The position numbers and the translations under genes were made by a program. A stretch of DNA of 64,000 nucleotides, taken from assembly GCA_035541475.1 (NCBI GenBank), contig DATKND010000003.1, positions 18,014 to 82,013 on the forward strand, in the 5' to 3' direction. Source of the stretch: DASUFZ01 sp035541475. Lineage in GTDB: Bacteria; Myxococcota_A; UBA9160; SMWR01. Shown piece by piece: positions 56,215 to 64,000 of this stretch; within the stretch, counting starts at the first letter, position 1, and each line of letters opens with the position of its first letter. The notes below the pieces were generated by a model that was given only the letters and a program-made list of their open reading frames with translations, was not told the DNA's origin and ran no database searches.

Positions 56215-57309
56215 GTGGAGCACCTGCATCACTTCGGACTGTCCGAGGATCCGTTCCGCAACGATCACCTCGAGCGCTTCCTGCACGAGTCGCCGCCGCA
56301 GCGGGACGCGCAGCGGCGACTCGAGCGCGCGGTGCGACAGGGGCGCGGTCTCGCGCTGCTGACGGGTCCCGTCGGCAGCGGCAAGACCACCGTCGCGCGC
56401 GCTCTCTTCGAGAGCCTCGAGGACGAGGCCTTCGAGGCGCGCATGATGGTGGTGCTGCGCGCGAGCGCCGACTTCCGCTGGCTGCTCGGTCGCCTCGCCG
56501 CCGAGCTCGGCGTCGAGGCGCCGGCGACGGAGCGCGAGGCCCTGATGCTCCAGCTCTACGAGAAGCTCGCGATCGTTCGCGAGGACGGCCGACACGCCGT
56601 GGTGATCGTGGACGAAGCGCAGGCGCTCGCCCGCGGCGGCGCGCTCGAGGAGGTCTCGGCGCTCGTGAAGCTCGAGTACGACGAGCGGCGCCTCCTGTCG
56701 GTCGTGCTCGTGGGGACGCCCCAGCTCGACGCCGCGATCGCGAGCGACCCGCAGCTCGCGCACCATCTCGACGCGCGCGTCGCGTTGCGCGCGCACGACG
56801 CGGAGGAGGCCGGCGCCTACCTGGCGCACCGTCTCGAGAGCGCGGGCGGACAGCTCGATCTGCTGCTGCCCGGCGCGGTGGCCGCGCTGCAGCAGCTCGG
56901 CGGCGGCTGGCCCGGTCGCATGAACACGCTGGCCGACAACGCGCTCTACGAGGCGTTCCTCGCCGGTCGCGCCCAGGTGACCCGCAGCGAGGTCGAGCGC
57001 GCCGCGGCGTCGCTCGGCTGGGCGAGCGAGCTCACCGCTCCGGAGAGTCCGGCGCCGACCGCGGCTCGCAGCGCGCCGGCCCCCGCGCGCGGCGTAGCGG
57101 AGGTCACGAGCCCCGAGCACGACGTCGAGCTCGAAGCGGCCTTCGAGCCGGCCCCGCCGCCGCGCGCCATGCGACGACCGGTGCCGGAGCGCGCGGCCGC
57201 GGGGCGCACGACGGTCGCGTGGTCGGCCAGCGAGCGTGGTCCGCGCCCGCCGCCGAAGCTCGAGGACGCGGTCGACGAGCTCTTCACGGAGCTGATCGAA
57301 GAGGAGTAG
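56215..57309 (+). CDS. GspA/ExeA-like AAA+ ATPase
   Basis: 364 residues. It opens LHHFGLSEDPFRNDHLERFL, the typical ExeA/GspA start. Walker A is LLTGPVGSGKTTVARALFE (about 45), Walker B VVIVDEAQALARGG (about 140), then LVGTPQLDAAIASDPQLAHH. The C-terminal 90 residues are Pro/Ala-rich and end in an acidic peptide. Known ExeA proteins help secretins cross peptidoglycan and assemble; here there is no peptidoglycan-binding domain or membrane helix, so it is a shorter, cytoplasmic version. GTG at 56215. It probably serves the pilus or another secretin system. Confidence 0.87.
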   Translation: MEHLHHFGLSEDPFRNDHLERFLHESPPQRDAQRRLERAVRQGRGLALLTGPVGSGKTTVARALFESLEDEAFEARMMVVLRASADFRWLLGRLAAELGVEAPATEREALMLQLYEKLAIVREDGRHAVVIVDEAQALARGGALEEVSALVKLEYDERRLLSVVLVGTPQLDAAIASDPQLAHHLDARVALRAHDAEEAGAYLAHRLESAGGQLDLLLPGAVAALQQLGGGWPGRMNTLADNALYEAFLAGRAQVTRSEVERAAASLGWASELTAPESPAPTAARSAPAPARGVAEVTSPEHDVELEAAFEPAPPPRAMRRPVPERAAAGRTTVAWSASERGPRPPPKLEDAVDELFTELIEEE

Positions 57310-57320
57310 TGGGGCCGCCA

Positions 57321-57382
57321 AGGGGCGAGGCAGAGATCCCCTGCGGCAGCCATCTGTTCCTCCTCGGGGACCTCTGTCCCCT
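57321..57382 (-). repeat. Family-1 convergent-gene hairpin, copy D
   Basis: The minus-strand core is GAGGAGGAACAGATGGCTGC, with its ATG at 57353. An inner stem TCCCC/GGGGA flanks it; the outer arms AGGGG/CCCCT and CAGAG/CTCTG pair with one bulge. It lies between the convergent GspA-type and membrane-TPR genes. Orientation as copy B. The single core change (GCC to GCT) is synonymous if the ATG frame is read. Confidence 0.75.
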
Positions 57383-57425
57383 ACCTGCGCGCGAAGCGCT
57401 CTCGACGCCGCGCGGGCTCGTTCGC

Positions 57426-59450
57426 TCAGTGGCGCGCGCCGCGCGAGTCGAGCCGCGCGCGCAGGCGCGCGAGCGCGGCGTTGCCGGGCTCGATCGCGGC
57501 GGCCGCATCGAGCTGCGCGCGCGCTTCGTCCGGGCGTCCGGCGCGAGCGAGGGCGCGCGCGAGGTTGAGTCGCGCGGAGAGATCGCCCGGCGCGTGGCGC
57601 ACCACCTCCGCGAAATCGCCCGCGGCCTCGAGCGGTCGTTCCTGACGCATCCGCGCGTAGCCGCGAAACGCGAGCAGCTCGGGATCTCCCGGCGTGGCGG
57701 CGAGCGCGTCGCTCGCGACGATCTCGAGGGCCGACGCCTGATCGAGATCCGCGAGCGCGCGCAGGTACGCGAGCAGGAGCGAGAGTCCGTAGCGGTGGAG
57801 CGCGGCCTGCGGACCCGGTCCGGCGCGCGGCAGGAAGGGGGCGCGCCCGGGTCCCCAGTGGCCGGATGGGTCGATCCGCGGAAACGGCGCCTCGGCGTCA
57901 CGGCGCACGAACACGGTGGCCTGCGGATCGACGAACGCGAGCTGCCAGCCGGGATCGTGTGCGAGCAGGCGGCGCAGCCGCGGTGTCGCGAAGGTCAGAT
58001 TCGAGAGCACGACGCTGCGGAAACCGAACTCGGAGTCGAGGCGTTGCCACGCCTCCGGGCCCGCGATCGCGGCGCGGTAGCGTGCCAGCAGTGGCGCCGA
58101 GAGGTTCCGCGTGTCGATGAAGAGCTGCGTCTGCGGTCGCAGCGCGTCGATCAGGTAGCCGCCGAGGGCGATCTCGTTGAAGACCGGCCCCGGCGCGCGC
58201 TGCTCGCGCAGGTACGCCGCTGCGGCGGGCGCCGAGAACTCGGGTCGCACGGAGCTGAAGCCCGAGCGACCCGGATCGCCGTCGAGCGCGCGGCGCGAGG
58301 TCCACAGCGCCGTGGCCGATGCGAGCAGCAGCGCCGCCGCGAGCGCGCTCGCCGAGATGTGGACCGCGCGCAGCCAGGGACGCCGCAGTGCGCGGAGTCG
58401 CTCCGCCAGACGCGGTGAGAGATCGGCCAGGTTCGCGAGCGTGATCCATGCGGTCGCGAGCGCGAACACCGAGACGAAGCGATTGGCCGACGCTCCGAGC
58501 AGCGCGGTGCCGACGAAGATCGCGACGCGGGCCAGGCGCCGCGGCGTGCGTGTGAGCACGAAGCTCGCTGCGCCGATCGCGACGAAGAGCGCGTGCGTCC
58601 ACGCGCTCGCGTCGAGCCCGGCGGCGTAGGTCGGCTGCCACTCGACCAGCGGGTTCGATGCCGCGCCGCTCGCGCTCGCGCCGAGTGCGCGCGCGAAGGC
58701 GAAGGCTCCGCGCAGACGCTCGAGGCCGAGCGGCGGAGTCGCGAACGACGTGATCGCGAGCAGCGGACCGAGCACGAGGAGCGGAGCCGCCGGCGAGAGT
58801 TGCTCGCGAGATCCCGCCTCGTGTCCGGCACGCCGGGCGTCCAGCCAGTCGCCGAGGCCGAAGGCGAAGCCGACGAAAAGCCCCAGCGGATAGCCGCCGT
58901 GAAGGTTCGACCAGAGCGCCTGGAGCGCGGCGAGGATGGCGACGCGACCCCAGCCGAGCGGAGACGGTCGGTCCAGAAGCGCGAGAAACACGACCAGCAG
59001 CAGGCAGGTCGCGAGATCCGCGCGCGGCGTGAAGCGGCTGGCCGAGGCCGCGAGCGCCATGGCGACGACCGCCGTGTTCACGAGCCCGAACCGATCGAGG
59101 CGCGCGCGGCGGAAGACCAGGACCGCGATCCCGCCGACGCAGAGCGCCGATGCGATCGCGATGCCTGCGAGCCCGAAGTGTCGGTCGAGTTCGGCGAGCG
59201 CGACCGTCCAGAGCCAGGAATGGGTGACCCACGTGCGCTGGATCTCGCCGCTCGTCACCCAGGTCGCGCGCTCCGACGACGTGTAGAGGAACGGGTCGCG
59301 CTCGGGGATACCGCCGCGCTCGAGGATCACGTCGCCGCTCGCGAGGTACCACCAGAAGTCCTCGTTGCCGACGTAGCCCGCGGTGTAGGCGGACGACGTC
59401 AGTAGCAGCGCGATCAGCAGGGGCAGGGCGCGCGCGTTCACGCGGCGCAC
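57426..59450 (-). CDS. Polytopic membrane protein with C-terminal TPR domain
   Basis: 674 residues. About 10-11 membrane helices are in the first 390 residues. NEDFWWYLASGDVILERGGI, followed by IPERDPFLYTSSERATWVTS, is a pattern I know from GT-C-like membrane proteins of unknown substrate. A soluble domain follows (VFNEIALGGYLIDALRPQTQ, QLFIDTRNLSAPLLARYRAA), then three TPR units (ELLAFRGYARMRQERPLEAA onwards). GT-C glycosyltransferase activity is plausible: acidic residues in loop 1 are present, but this is not decisive. GTG at 59450. It converges on the GspA-type gene. Confidence 0.8.
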   Translation of the reverse strand: MRRVNARALPLLIALLLTSSAYTAGYVGNEDFWWYLASGDVILERGGIPERDPFLYTSSERATWVTSGEIQRTWVTHSWLWTVALAELDRHFGLAGIAIASALCVGGIAVLVFRRARLDRFGLVNTAVVAMALAASASRFTPRADLATCLLLVVFLALLDRPSPLGWGRVAILAALQALWSNLHGGYPLGLFVGFAFGLGDWLDARRAGHEAGSREQLSPAAPLLVLGPLLAITSFATPPLGLERLRGAFAFARALGASASGAASNPLVEWQPTYAAGLDASAWTHALFVAIGAASFVLTRTPRRLARVAIFVGTALLGASANRFVSVFALATAWITLANLADLSPRLAERLRALRRPWLRAVHISASALAAALLLASATALWTSRRALDGDPGRSGFSSVRPEFSAPAAAAYLREQRAPGPVFNEIALGGYLIDALRPQTQLFIDTRNLSAPLLARYRAAIAGPEAWQRLDSEFGFRSVVLSNLTFATPRLRRLLAHDPGWQLAFVDPQATVFVRRDAEAPFPRIDPSGHWGPGRAPFLPRAGPGPQAALHRYGLSLLLAYLRALADLDQASALEIVASDALAATPGDPELLAFRGYARMRQERPLEAAGDFAEVVRHAPGDLSARLNLARALARAGRPDEARAQLDAAAAIEPGNAALARLRARLDSRGARH

Positions 59451-59500
59451 TCTGCCGCGAGTCGGACGACCTCGCAGCCGCCCGCGACGAAGTCAGGCGT

Positions 59501-59812
59501 CTAGCGGCGTTCGGTCGGCCTCTCGGATGACCGAGCGGTCGTGACGGGCGTGCAGGCGAGCTGGGTCACCAGGCCGACCGGGTCGCAGCCCTGCGCGATC
59601 GAGGTCGCGAACTGCTGGAGCCAGATCGGAGCGGCGGTCATGAGCTGGCCGTCCGGTGCGAACGTCCCGAGCTGCTGGACCGTCGTCAGCGACACCAGGA
59701 GCGCGGCGACGCGCACCCACCACTTCCGCCAGCCTTCCCCTCGGTTGGTCGCGACGGCGAGCACGCCGCCCACGACGAACCACCAGGCGATGGACCACAC
59801 GTACCAGTTCAT
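59501..59812 (-). CDS. Small membrane protein of unknown function
   Basis: 103 residues. Two membrane helices are likely: WYVWSIAWWFVVGGVLAVA (3-21) and WWVRVAALLVSLTTVQQLG (31-49). The remainder (LQQFATSIAQGCDPVGLVTQ, LACTPVTTARSSERPTERR) has two Cys and a polar tail. Not a known family. The ATG at 59812 has GGGGGG 6 bases upstream. It lies 50 bases upstream of the large membrane protein on the same strand and could be co-transcribed. Confidence 0.6.
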   Translation of the reverse strand: MNWYVWSIAWWFVVGGVLAVATNRGEGWRKWWVRVAALLVSLTTVQQLGTFAPDGQLMTAAPIWLQQFATSIAQGCDPVGLVTQLACTPVTTARSSERPTERR

Positions 59813-60139
59813 CGCGGCCCCCCGTTTCTCCCTCGGTGAACGAGCGAAGTCCACCGTCCCTCTCCACGGTGGACCCCTAGCTGGAGCAGCGGCCGCAGTC
59901 CCCTTCCGAACGAGCGCGTGAGCTATCACCGATCGGTGCAGATGCGTCTGTGATGCAGCGCACATTTTGACCGAGACGACCCGGCGCGCGAGACCCGTTC
60001 GGGGAATTCTTCGAATTTTTTGCCAGAGCACGACGCAAGGCAACGCAACATGACGCCGCCAATCGATGTTTGATGCGAACATCGAATCCTTTTCTCGAAG
60101 TCGCGGAGTCTCTCTCGCCCGTCCTTCACCTAGGAGGGG
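59813..60139. other. Intergenic region, lower GC than its surroundings
   Basis: 327 bases without a convincing gene. It contains GAATTCTTCGAATTTTTT (60003-60020), a weak hairpin followed by a T run that could terminate plus-strand transcription, and the inverted repeat at 60063-60085. Promoters for the flanking divergent genes are expected here but not clearly readable. Confidence 0.4.
60063..60085. promoter_or_regulatory. 8-base inverted repeat, possible operator
   Basis: TCGATGTT-TGATGCG-AACATCGA is a perfect 8-base inverted repeat with a 7-base spacer, in an intergenic stretch less GC-rich than its surroundings. The AT-content and symmetry suit a transcription factor site; it could also be an RNA hairpin. 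Confidence 0.35.
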
Positions 60140-60490
60140 ATGGGGTCTCCCCCACGCACGCTCTCGACAGGTACCGGGTCGACGTGCGAGGTTGAATGGG
60201 CAGCCGCAGGTGTTTCCCCCTTGACCGAGCTGGCCCCCTCCAGGACCGCAGCGCACCGACATCAGTGGCTCCGCGATGGCCGCCTGATGGACGTCTGCAC
60301 GACCTGCCCGGCGGCACGGCCCCGCTCGCGTGTCGCGCAGGGCTTCTCGATGCTGGCCTTCGGCCTCGGTCTGCTGGCCCTGTTCGGCATGATCGCGCGC
60401 ATCTCGTTCAGCGACGGGCGCGTCGCGCTCGCGAGCTGCTCCTCGGCCGTGCATCACGCGTACTCGAAGAGCCCCGGCGCCGGCTGCTGA
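60140..60490 (+). CDS. Hypothetical small membrane protein
   Basis: Up to 116 residues. Only the last 67 (from an ATG at 60287) show the strong third-position GC of real genes here. That part holds a Cys pair in DVCTTCPAARP and one membrane helix (GFSMLAFGLGLLALFGMIAR), ending KSPGAGC. The ATG at 60140 sits only 2 bases after AGGAGG, too close for good initiation, so a start at 60221 (TTG) or 60287 is likely. No family is recognised. It may be spurious. Confidence 0.35.
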   Translation: MGSPPRTLSTGTGSTCEVEWAAAGVSPLTELAPSRTAAHRHQWLRDGRLMDVCTTCPAARPRSRVAQGFSMLAFGLGLLALFGMIARISFSDGRVALASCSSAVHHAYSKSPGAGC

Positions 60491-60558
60491 GTCCGGACCG
60501 GTCCGTGCGGAGGGCTCTCCCGGACGAACCGGAGCCCGGCTCGTACAGTTGGTTCCGG

Positions 60559-61170
60559 ATGAATCGGTCGCCGGATCGGCGCGCGCGTCGCCTCGTCGCC
60601 ATGGCTCTGTTGCTGGTGGGCTCCGCGGTCTCGGCCGGCCCGCAGGACGACGCGATGCGGCTGCGGCTCGACAACGGCGAGATCGTGGTCGACGTCGCGC
60701 CCGGTGAGCCGATGCCGTTCCTCACGATGCAGGGCGTGGTCGATGCGGCGCCCGCGCTCGTGTGGGACGTCGTCTCCCACTGCGGACTCTACCGAGGCCG
60801 CATGCCGCGAATCGTCGACAGCGAGGAGCTCGCGCCGGCCGGCGGCTTCGTGCGCTGCCGCACGGTCGTCGAGACCGTGTGGCCGATGAGCAACCTCACT
60901 TCGATCACGCGCGCCGTCCACACGGTGGGTCCCGGTGTGTGGAAGCGCGAGTGGGCGCTCGAGAGCGGCGACTTCGTGTTCAACGAGGGAAGCTGGACGC
61001 TGACTCCATTCGATGCGGCAGCCACGCGGACCTTGGTCGTGTACCGGCTCCACGCGGAGGCGAACGTGCGCGTGCCACGGGTCATGCAGCAGGTGGCCCA
61101 GAAGCACGCGCTGCCGGAGACCCTCGCGGCGGTCCGCCGCGTCGTCGCGGGGATCGCGAAGCGAGATTGA
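60559..61170 (+). CDS. Secreted SRPBCC/START-like protein
   Basis: 203 residues. A signal peptide is present (LVAMALLLVGSAVSAG). The mature part follows the SRPBCC pattern: VVDAAPALVWDVVSHCGLYR at the start, CRTVVETVWPMSNLTSITRA, then VYRLHAEANVRVPRVMQQVA and a C-terminal helix. These are ligand-binding, helix-grip proteins for lipids or aromatic compounds; periplasmic location is inferred from the signal. The ATG at 60559 suits the signal sequence; an open frame upstream is not supported. No catalytic residue can be named. Confidence 0.75.
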   Translation: MNRSPDRRARRLVAMALLLVGSAVSAGPQDDAMRLRLDNGEIVVDVAPGEPMPFLTMQGVVDAAPALVWDVVSHCGLYRGRMPRIVDSEELAPAGGFVRCRTVVETVWPMSNLTSITRAVHTVGPGVWKREWALESGDFVFNEGSWTLTPFDAAATRTLVVYRLHAEANVRVPRVMQQVAQKHALPETLAAVRRVVAGIAKRD

Positions 61171-61287
61171 CGCGTCGCGTGGCTACGCTCGCGTCTCCAC
61201 GTCCGTGGCGGCGCCGAGCTCCTCCGCGTCGACGCGATCGAGTGTCGACGTCCCGACGCTCACGCGTCGAGCGGTAGAGTGCAGAGC

Positions 61288-62061
61288 ATGTCGAGAATTC
61301 CCGCGGAGTCGAGCGCCGGCCGCTATGCGGATCTGCGCGGCATCCGAATGTACTACGAGCTTGCCGGCGAAGGCGCGCCTCTGCTCCTGCTCCACGGTGG
61401 CGCCGGGGATTGCCGGCAGTTCGATCGCCAGCGTCCGGACTTCGCGACGCGCCATCGCCTGATCCTTCCGGATAGCCGAGCCCAGGGGCGCAGCAGCGAC
61501 GGCCCCGGACCGCTCACCTATCACGAGATGGCCGAAGACATCGTGGCGCTGCTCGACCGCCTCGGGATCGCGCGCGCCGACGTGATGGGCTGGAGCGACG
61601 GCGGCAACGTCGGCATCGACCTCGCGATCCACCACCCGGATCGCATCGGGCACCTCGTCACCTTCGGCTCGAACTTCTCCCCGGACGGACTCGAGCCGGA
61701 CGCGGTCGAATGGAACCGCACCGCGACCGCCGAGAGCTTCGGCCCGGAGATGAAGGCCGGCTGGACGGCGCACAACCCCGAGCCCGACCACTACGAGGCC
61801 GCCATGAACAAGATCCTCGAGATGTGGCGGACCGAGCCGAAGTTCACGGCGAGCGAGCTCGCCAGCATCCGCGCCCCGACGCTCGTGTGTGCCGGCGAGC
61901 GCGACGTCGTCCGGCGCGAGCACACCCTGGCGCTCGCCGCGGCGATTCCGGGAGCCGAGTCGTGGATCGTCCCGGGCGCATCGCACGGCGCCATGCTCGA
62001 GCGGCCCGAGCTCGTGAACCCGCGCGTGCTCGCCTTTCTCGCGCGCGTGCCGCTGCGCTGA
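61288..62061 (+). CDS. Alpha/beta hydrolase
   Basis: 257 residues. Oxyanion loop LLLLHGGAGDCRQFDRQRP, nucleophile elbow MGWSDGGNVGIDLAIHHP (Ser), catalytic Asp in CAGERDVVRREHTLALAAAI and His in VPGASHGAMLERPELV. The DSRAQGRSS motif after the second strand is typical of esterases and dehalogenase-like enzymes of this superfamily. Substrate unknown. ATG at 61288 (a GTG 3 codons earlier is possible). It converges on a membrane-protein gene with 13 bases between. Confidence 0.9.
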   Translation: MSRIPAESSAGRYADLRGIRMYYELAGEGAPLLLLHGGAGDCRQFDRQRPDFATRHRLILPDSRAQGRSSDGPGPLTYHEMAEDIVALLDRLGIARADVMGWSDGGNVGIDLAIHHPDRIGHLVTFGSNFSPDGLEPDAVEWNRTATAESFGPEMKAGWTAHNPEPDHYEAAMNKILEMWRTEPKFTASELASIRAPTLVCAGERDVVRREHTLALAAAIPGAESWIVPGASHGAMLERPELVNPRVLAFLARVPLR

Positions 62062-62074
62062 GACGCGGATCGCT

Positions 62075-62623
62075 TCAGAAGGTCGGCAGCGGCGTCGGCC
62101 CGAAGAAGATTCGCACGAACCTTTCCCGGCCGATCAGGCGGACGAGCTCGCGGATCGTGCAGTACATCACGATCAGCAGGAACAGGATGATCTGGACCGC
62201 CCAGAAGTGCGGCCACACGATCTCGGACAGCAGCATCGCGTTGCCGGCGGCGATGCCGCCCGCTTGCCGGCTGAATTCGACGAGCTGCTCCAGGTAGTGG
62301 ATGACGCCGGCGATCAGCAGGTAGATCGTGGTCTTCCAGGTCACGTTGAAGGCGAGCGGCTTGTCCGGATAACGATTGACCATCGGCAACAGGTCCGCGA
62401 TCAGGACCGCCTTGCCGAGGATCAGCGCCGCGACCGCAATCGAGATCGTGGATGTGATCGGCGGCATCTCCGACGCCCTGGCCATCAGCACGCGGATGAA
62501 TGCGACGATGTGCAGCGCGACGAAGAAGAAGATCGTCGGCGGCAGCACCGCGAAGAACTCCTCCTTCAGCTTTTCGAGTGCTCGATGCATTTCGTACCAG
62601 CCCCCTTCGTGCTGATTGTTCAT
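62075..62623 (-). CDS. Four-helix membrane protein of unknown function
   Basis: 182 residues. Four membrane helices: VLPPTIFFFVALHIVAFIRV, STISIAVAALILGKAVLIA, TWKTTIYLLIAGVIHYLEQL and VWPHFWAVQIILFLLIVMYC. The N-terminus (MHRALEKLKEEFFAVLPPTI) is charged and amphipathic, the C-terminus is ERFVRIFFG. No family name is recognised. The ATG at 62623 is chosen because upstream residues are not typical. Confidence 0.7.
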   Translation of the reverse strand: MNNQHEGGWYEMHRALEKLKEEFFAVLPPTIFFFVALHIVAFIRVLMARASEMPPITSTISIAVAALILGKAVLIADLLPMVNRYPDKPLAFNVTWKTTIYLLIAGVIHYLEQLVEFSRQAGGIAAGNAMLLSEIVWPHFWAVQIILFLLIVMYCTIRELVRLIGRERFVRIFFGPTPLPTF

Positions 62624-62798
62624 CGAATCGCCGTCGCCGCCCAGACGCGGCCCGAAAATCGAGAGCGCCCTCACGCCAGCGCGCGAGAGCGCTCTCGGAA
62701 TCTGGGCCGCGAGACGGGCTTGGGTCTTCGCTCAGGGACAGGCGAAGGCGCTCGTGATCCCGGGCGGGAACTATGCTCTATATCCCGAAGCGCGAGTG

Positions 62799-63086
62799 TC
62801 AGTTCTTGATCTGCGCCCTAACACACCTGCGGCGGGCGTCGTCGTCCTTGATCTTGCTGCAATCGACGTTTGCGTCGTCGGTCTTTGCGATCCAGCTTCT
62901 TTTCGCGGCACTTCTGGCGTGCATCGTCGTCGTCGAGCTTGCTGCAATCGACGTCGTTATCGGCATAGACGTTGGCCGATCGGCGCGGGCGTTCCCGATC
63001 GGACCCGGATCCGCATGGGCGAGCACCGGCGCTGCGAGCAGGAGCATGACGACTTGCAGGATCGAAGCGCGCATCGAGCGGGGCAT
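62799..63086 (-). CDS. Small secreted protein, Asp/Cys-rich tail, with an internal out-of-frame repeat
   Basis: 95 residues. Signal peptide ASILQVVMLLLAAPVLAHA, then a variable stretch and the tail DANVDCSKIKDDDARRRCVR. The DNA encoding VDCSK is duplicated 85 bases upstream (62938-62952 against 62853-62867), but 85 is not a multiple of three, so the upstream copy is read out of frame; in the other frame it would give ADNDVDCSKLDDDDARQKC. Either two compensating frameshifts have occurred or the protein is new in the middle part. ATG at 63086 with GAGAGGA 9 bases upstream. The Asp/Cys motif suggests metal binding, which is a guess. Confidence 0.55.
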   Translation of the reverse strand: MPRSMRASILQVVMLLLAAPVLAHADPGPIGNARADRPTSMPITTSIAASSTTTMHARSAAKRSWIAKTDDANVDCSKIKDDDARRRCVRAQIKN

Positions 63087-63128
63087 CTCGGCAATCCTCT
63101 CTCGGTTGAGTTCGAACGAAGCTGTCAC

Positions 63129-63540
63129 ACGGCGCGCCGTCCTCTGGCTGTCTTCATCGTCGCGCTCTGGAAGCTCGAAGGTCCGATGAGTCGACGACTC
63201 GCCGTTCCCGAATCGCCACCGTTGTCGAACGTGTGCGATCTCGTGGCTGTCCGATTGCTGTCCGACTCATCGTGGTGTCGAAAGTAGGACGTGAAACGGT
63301 CGGAAGACAGCACCTCGGGGCGGTCGATTTCTTGGGGACGGGGAGGGGCCTCCGAGCGCTGGTGACGAGCTCTATTTCTTCGCCGGCCGCGGAGACGAGC
63401 GATTCCCGCGCCTCTGAGCTCCAGGTCGACCTCTCAGTGTCCGTGAACGACTTCGAGCGCGCCTCGGGAACCGCCGCCAGGGCCACGACTTTTTGAGGCA
63501 TAGGAGGAGTTAGACTGGATCGGTTCCTGTAGGAGACGGC
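63129..63540. other. Intergenic region
   Basis: 412 bases. An 87-codon frame at 63233-63496 on the plus strand has no recognisable domain, no ribosome site and mixed codon use, so I do not call it. The region probably carries the promoters for the secreted protein (minus) and the TPR membrane protein (plus). Confidence 0.4.
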
Positions 63541-64000
63541 ATGGCGAGCCTTGCGGATTGGCGCAGCGAAACACGGCCCCTGTACCGGGTGCTGTTCGAA
63601 GTCGGCCTGCTGCTCTTCGGCGGCTCGCTGTTGCTCGGATTCTGGGGCTCCTTCCGCGTGTGGGGGACGCCGCCTTCGCCGGTCTTCGACCCGCTCGCCC
63701 TGGGCAAGAAGTTCTACTTTGCGGGCGATCTCGAGAAGGCCGCGCGCGAGTTGAGGACCGCGAGCCTCGTCTATTACCTGGCTGTGGACGCCACGGCGGA
63801 GCTCGCGGATGTCTACCAGCGCACGAACGACCGCGATGCGCTGGTCCAGCTGCACGAGGCACGGGTGGCGATGCGCCCGTTCGACGCGGAGCCGCGGTTT
63901 GCGCTCGGACTCGCACTGCTGAATGCCAACCGGACCGAGGAGGGAATCGCGACCCTCGAGATCGTGCGCCGGAGCGTTCCATACCCCGGCGTCCACGAGG
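63541..64000 (+). CDS. TPR membrane protein, N-terminal part
   Basis: Partial: 153 residues before the window ends, frame still open. A membrane helix at about 18-38 (LFEVGLLLFGGSLLLGFWGS) is followed by a periplasmic or cytoplasmic TPR region (LGKKFYFAGDLEKAARELRT, LADVYQRTNDRDALVQLHEA, FALGLALLNANRTEEGIATL). The ATG at 63541 has AGGAG 6 bases upstream. Function unknown. Confidence 0.75.
   Translation, partial: MASLADWRSETRPLYRVLFEVGLLLFGGSLLLGFWGSFRVWGTPPSPVFDPLALGKKFYFAGDLEKAARELRTASLVYYLAVDATAELADVYQRTNDRDALVQLHEARVAMRPFDAEPRFALGLALLNANRTEEGIATLEIVRRSVPYPGVHE

Noticed and set aside
63233..63496. 87-codon plus-strand frame in the last intergenic region
   Set aside because: No ribosome site, no domain and no consistent codon bias.

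Overview
The window is a GC-rich (about 70 percent), densely coding chromosomal segment. The order pilB-T-C-S-R, then pilM-N-O-P-Q followed by shikimate genes, the many sigma-54 enhancer-binding proteins and the many GTG starts point to a member of the deltaproteobacteria sensu lato (Myxococcota, Desulfobacterota or a related high-GC lineage). The exact lineage cannot be fixed from the sequence. I see no rRNA, tRNA, CRISPR array, phage or insertion sequence. It reads as ordinary chromosome, with interest in gene neighbourhoods and in small intergenic repeats.

Layout. 0-9 kb is a signalling block: the 5' part of nadC, a long receiver protein, a PP2C phosphatase, a FliA-type sigma factor with a convincing sigma-54 promoter below an NtrC-type activator gene, a second NtrC-type activator, a PAS histidine kinase and a small receiver. 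At 9.1 kb lies a membrane/coiled-coil protein whose tail resembles a RelE-family toxin. 10.5-16.6 kb holds glycosyltransferases and methyltransferases for envelope glycans. 16.7-24 kb is a peptidoglycan block: AnmK, an MBL-fold hydrolase, a MurU-like nucleotidyltransferase, an AmgK-like sugar kinase, an SpmA-SpmB fusion, a PBP4-type peptidase and a lytic transglycosylase lipoprotein. 24-25 kb carries a small membrane protein and an XRE regulator.

25.2-31.5 kb is one compact operon, rsmD-coaD-coaBC-nfeD-slipin-hflK-hflC, joined mostly by 4-base ATGA/GTGA overlaps or gaps of 0-30 bases. It is followed by lptG (opposite strand), ribF and a YbhN-like membrane protein. 34.8-57.3 kb is the type IV pilus region: pilB, pilT, pilC, pilS, pilR, a degenerate activator, a mini-HTH gene, pilMNOPQ, a fused aroK-aroB, a Roadblock protein, aroQ, a 1034-residue TPR protein and a GspA-type ATPase. 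The major pilin gene is not present. 57.4-64 kb holds a large membrane/TPR protein, small membrane proteins, an SRPBCC-like secreted protein, an alpha/beta hydrolase, a small secreted protein with an out-of-frame internal repeat, and the start of another TPR membrane protein.

The most unexpected signal is non-coding. A hairpin element with a conserved core and differing but still self-complementary arms occurs four times, each time exactly between two convergent genes. A second family (conserved 26-base core plus a different palindrome in every copy) occurs at least four times next to gene ends. Together they occupy every convergent gap longer than 20 bases in the window, which suggests use as bidirectional terminators.
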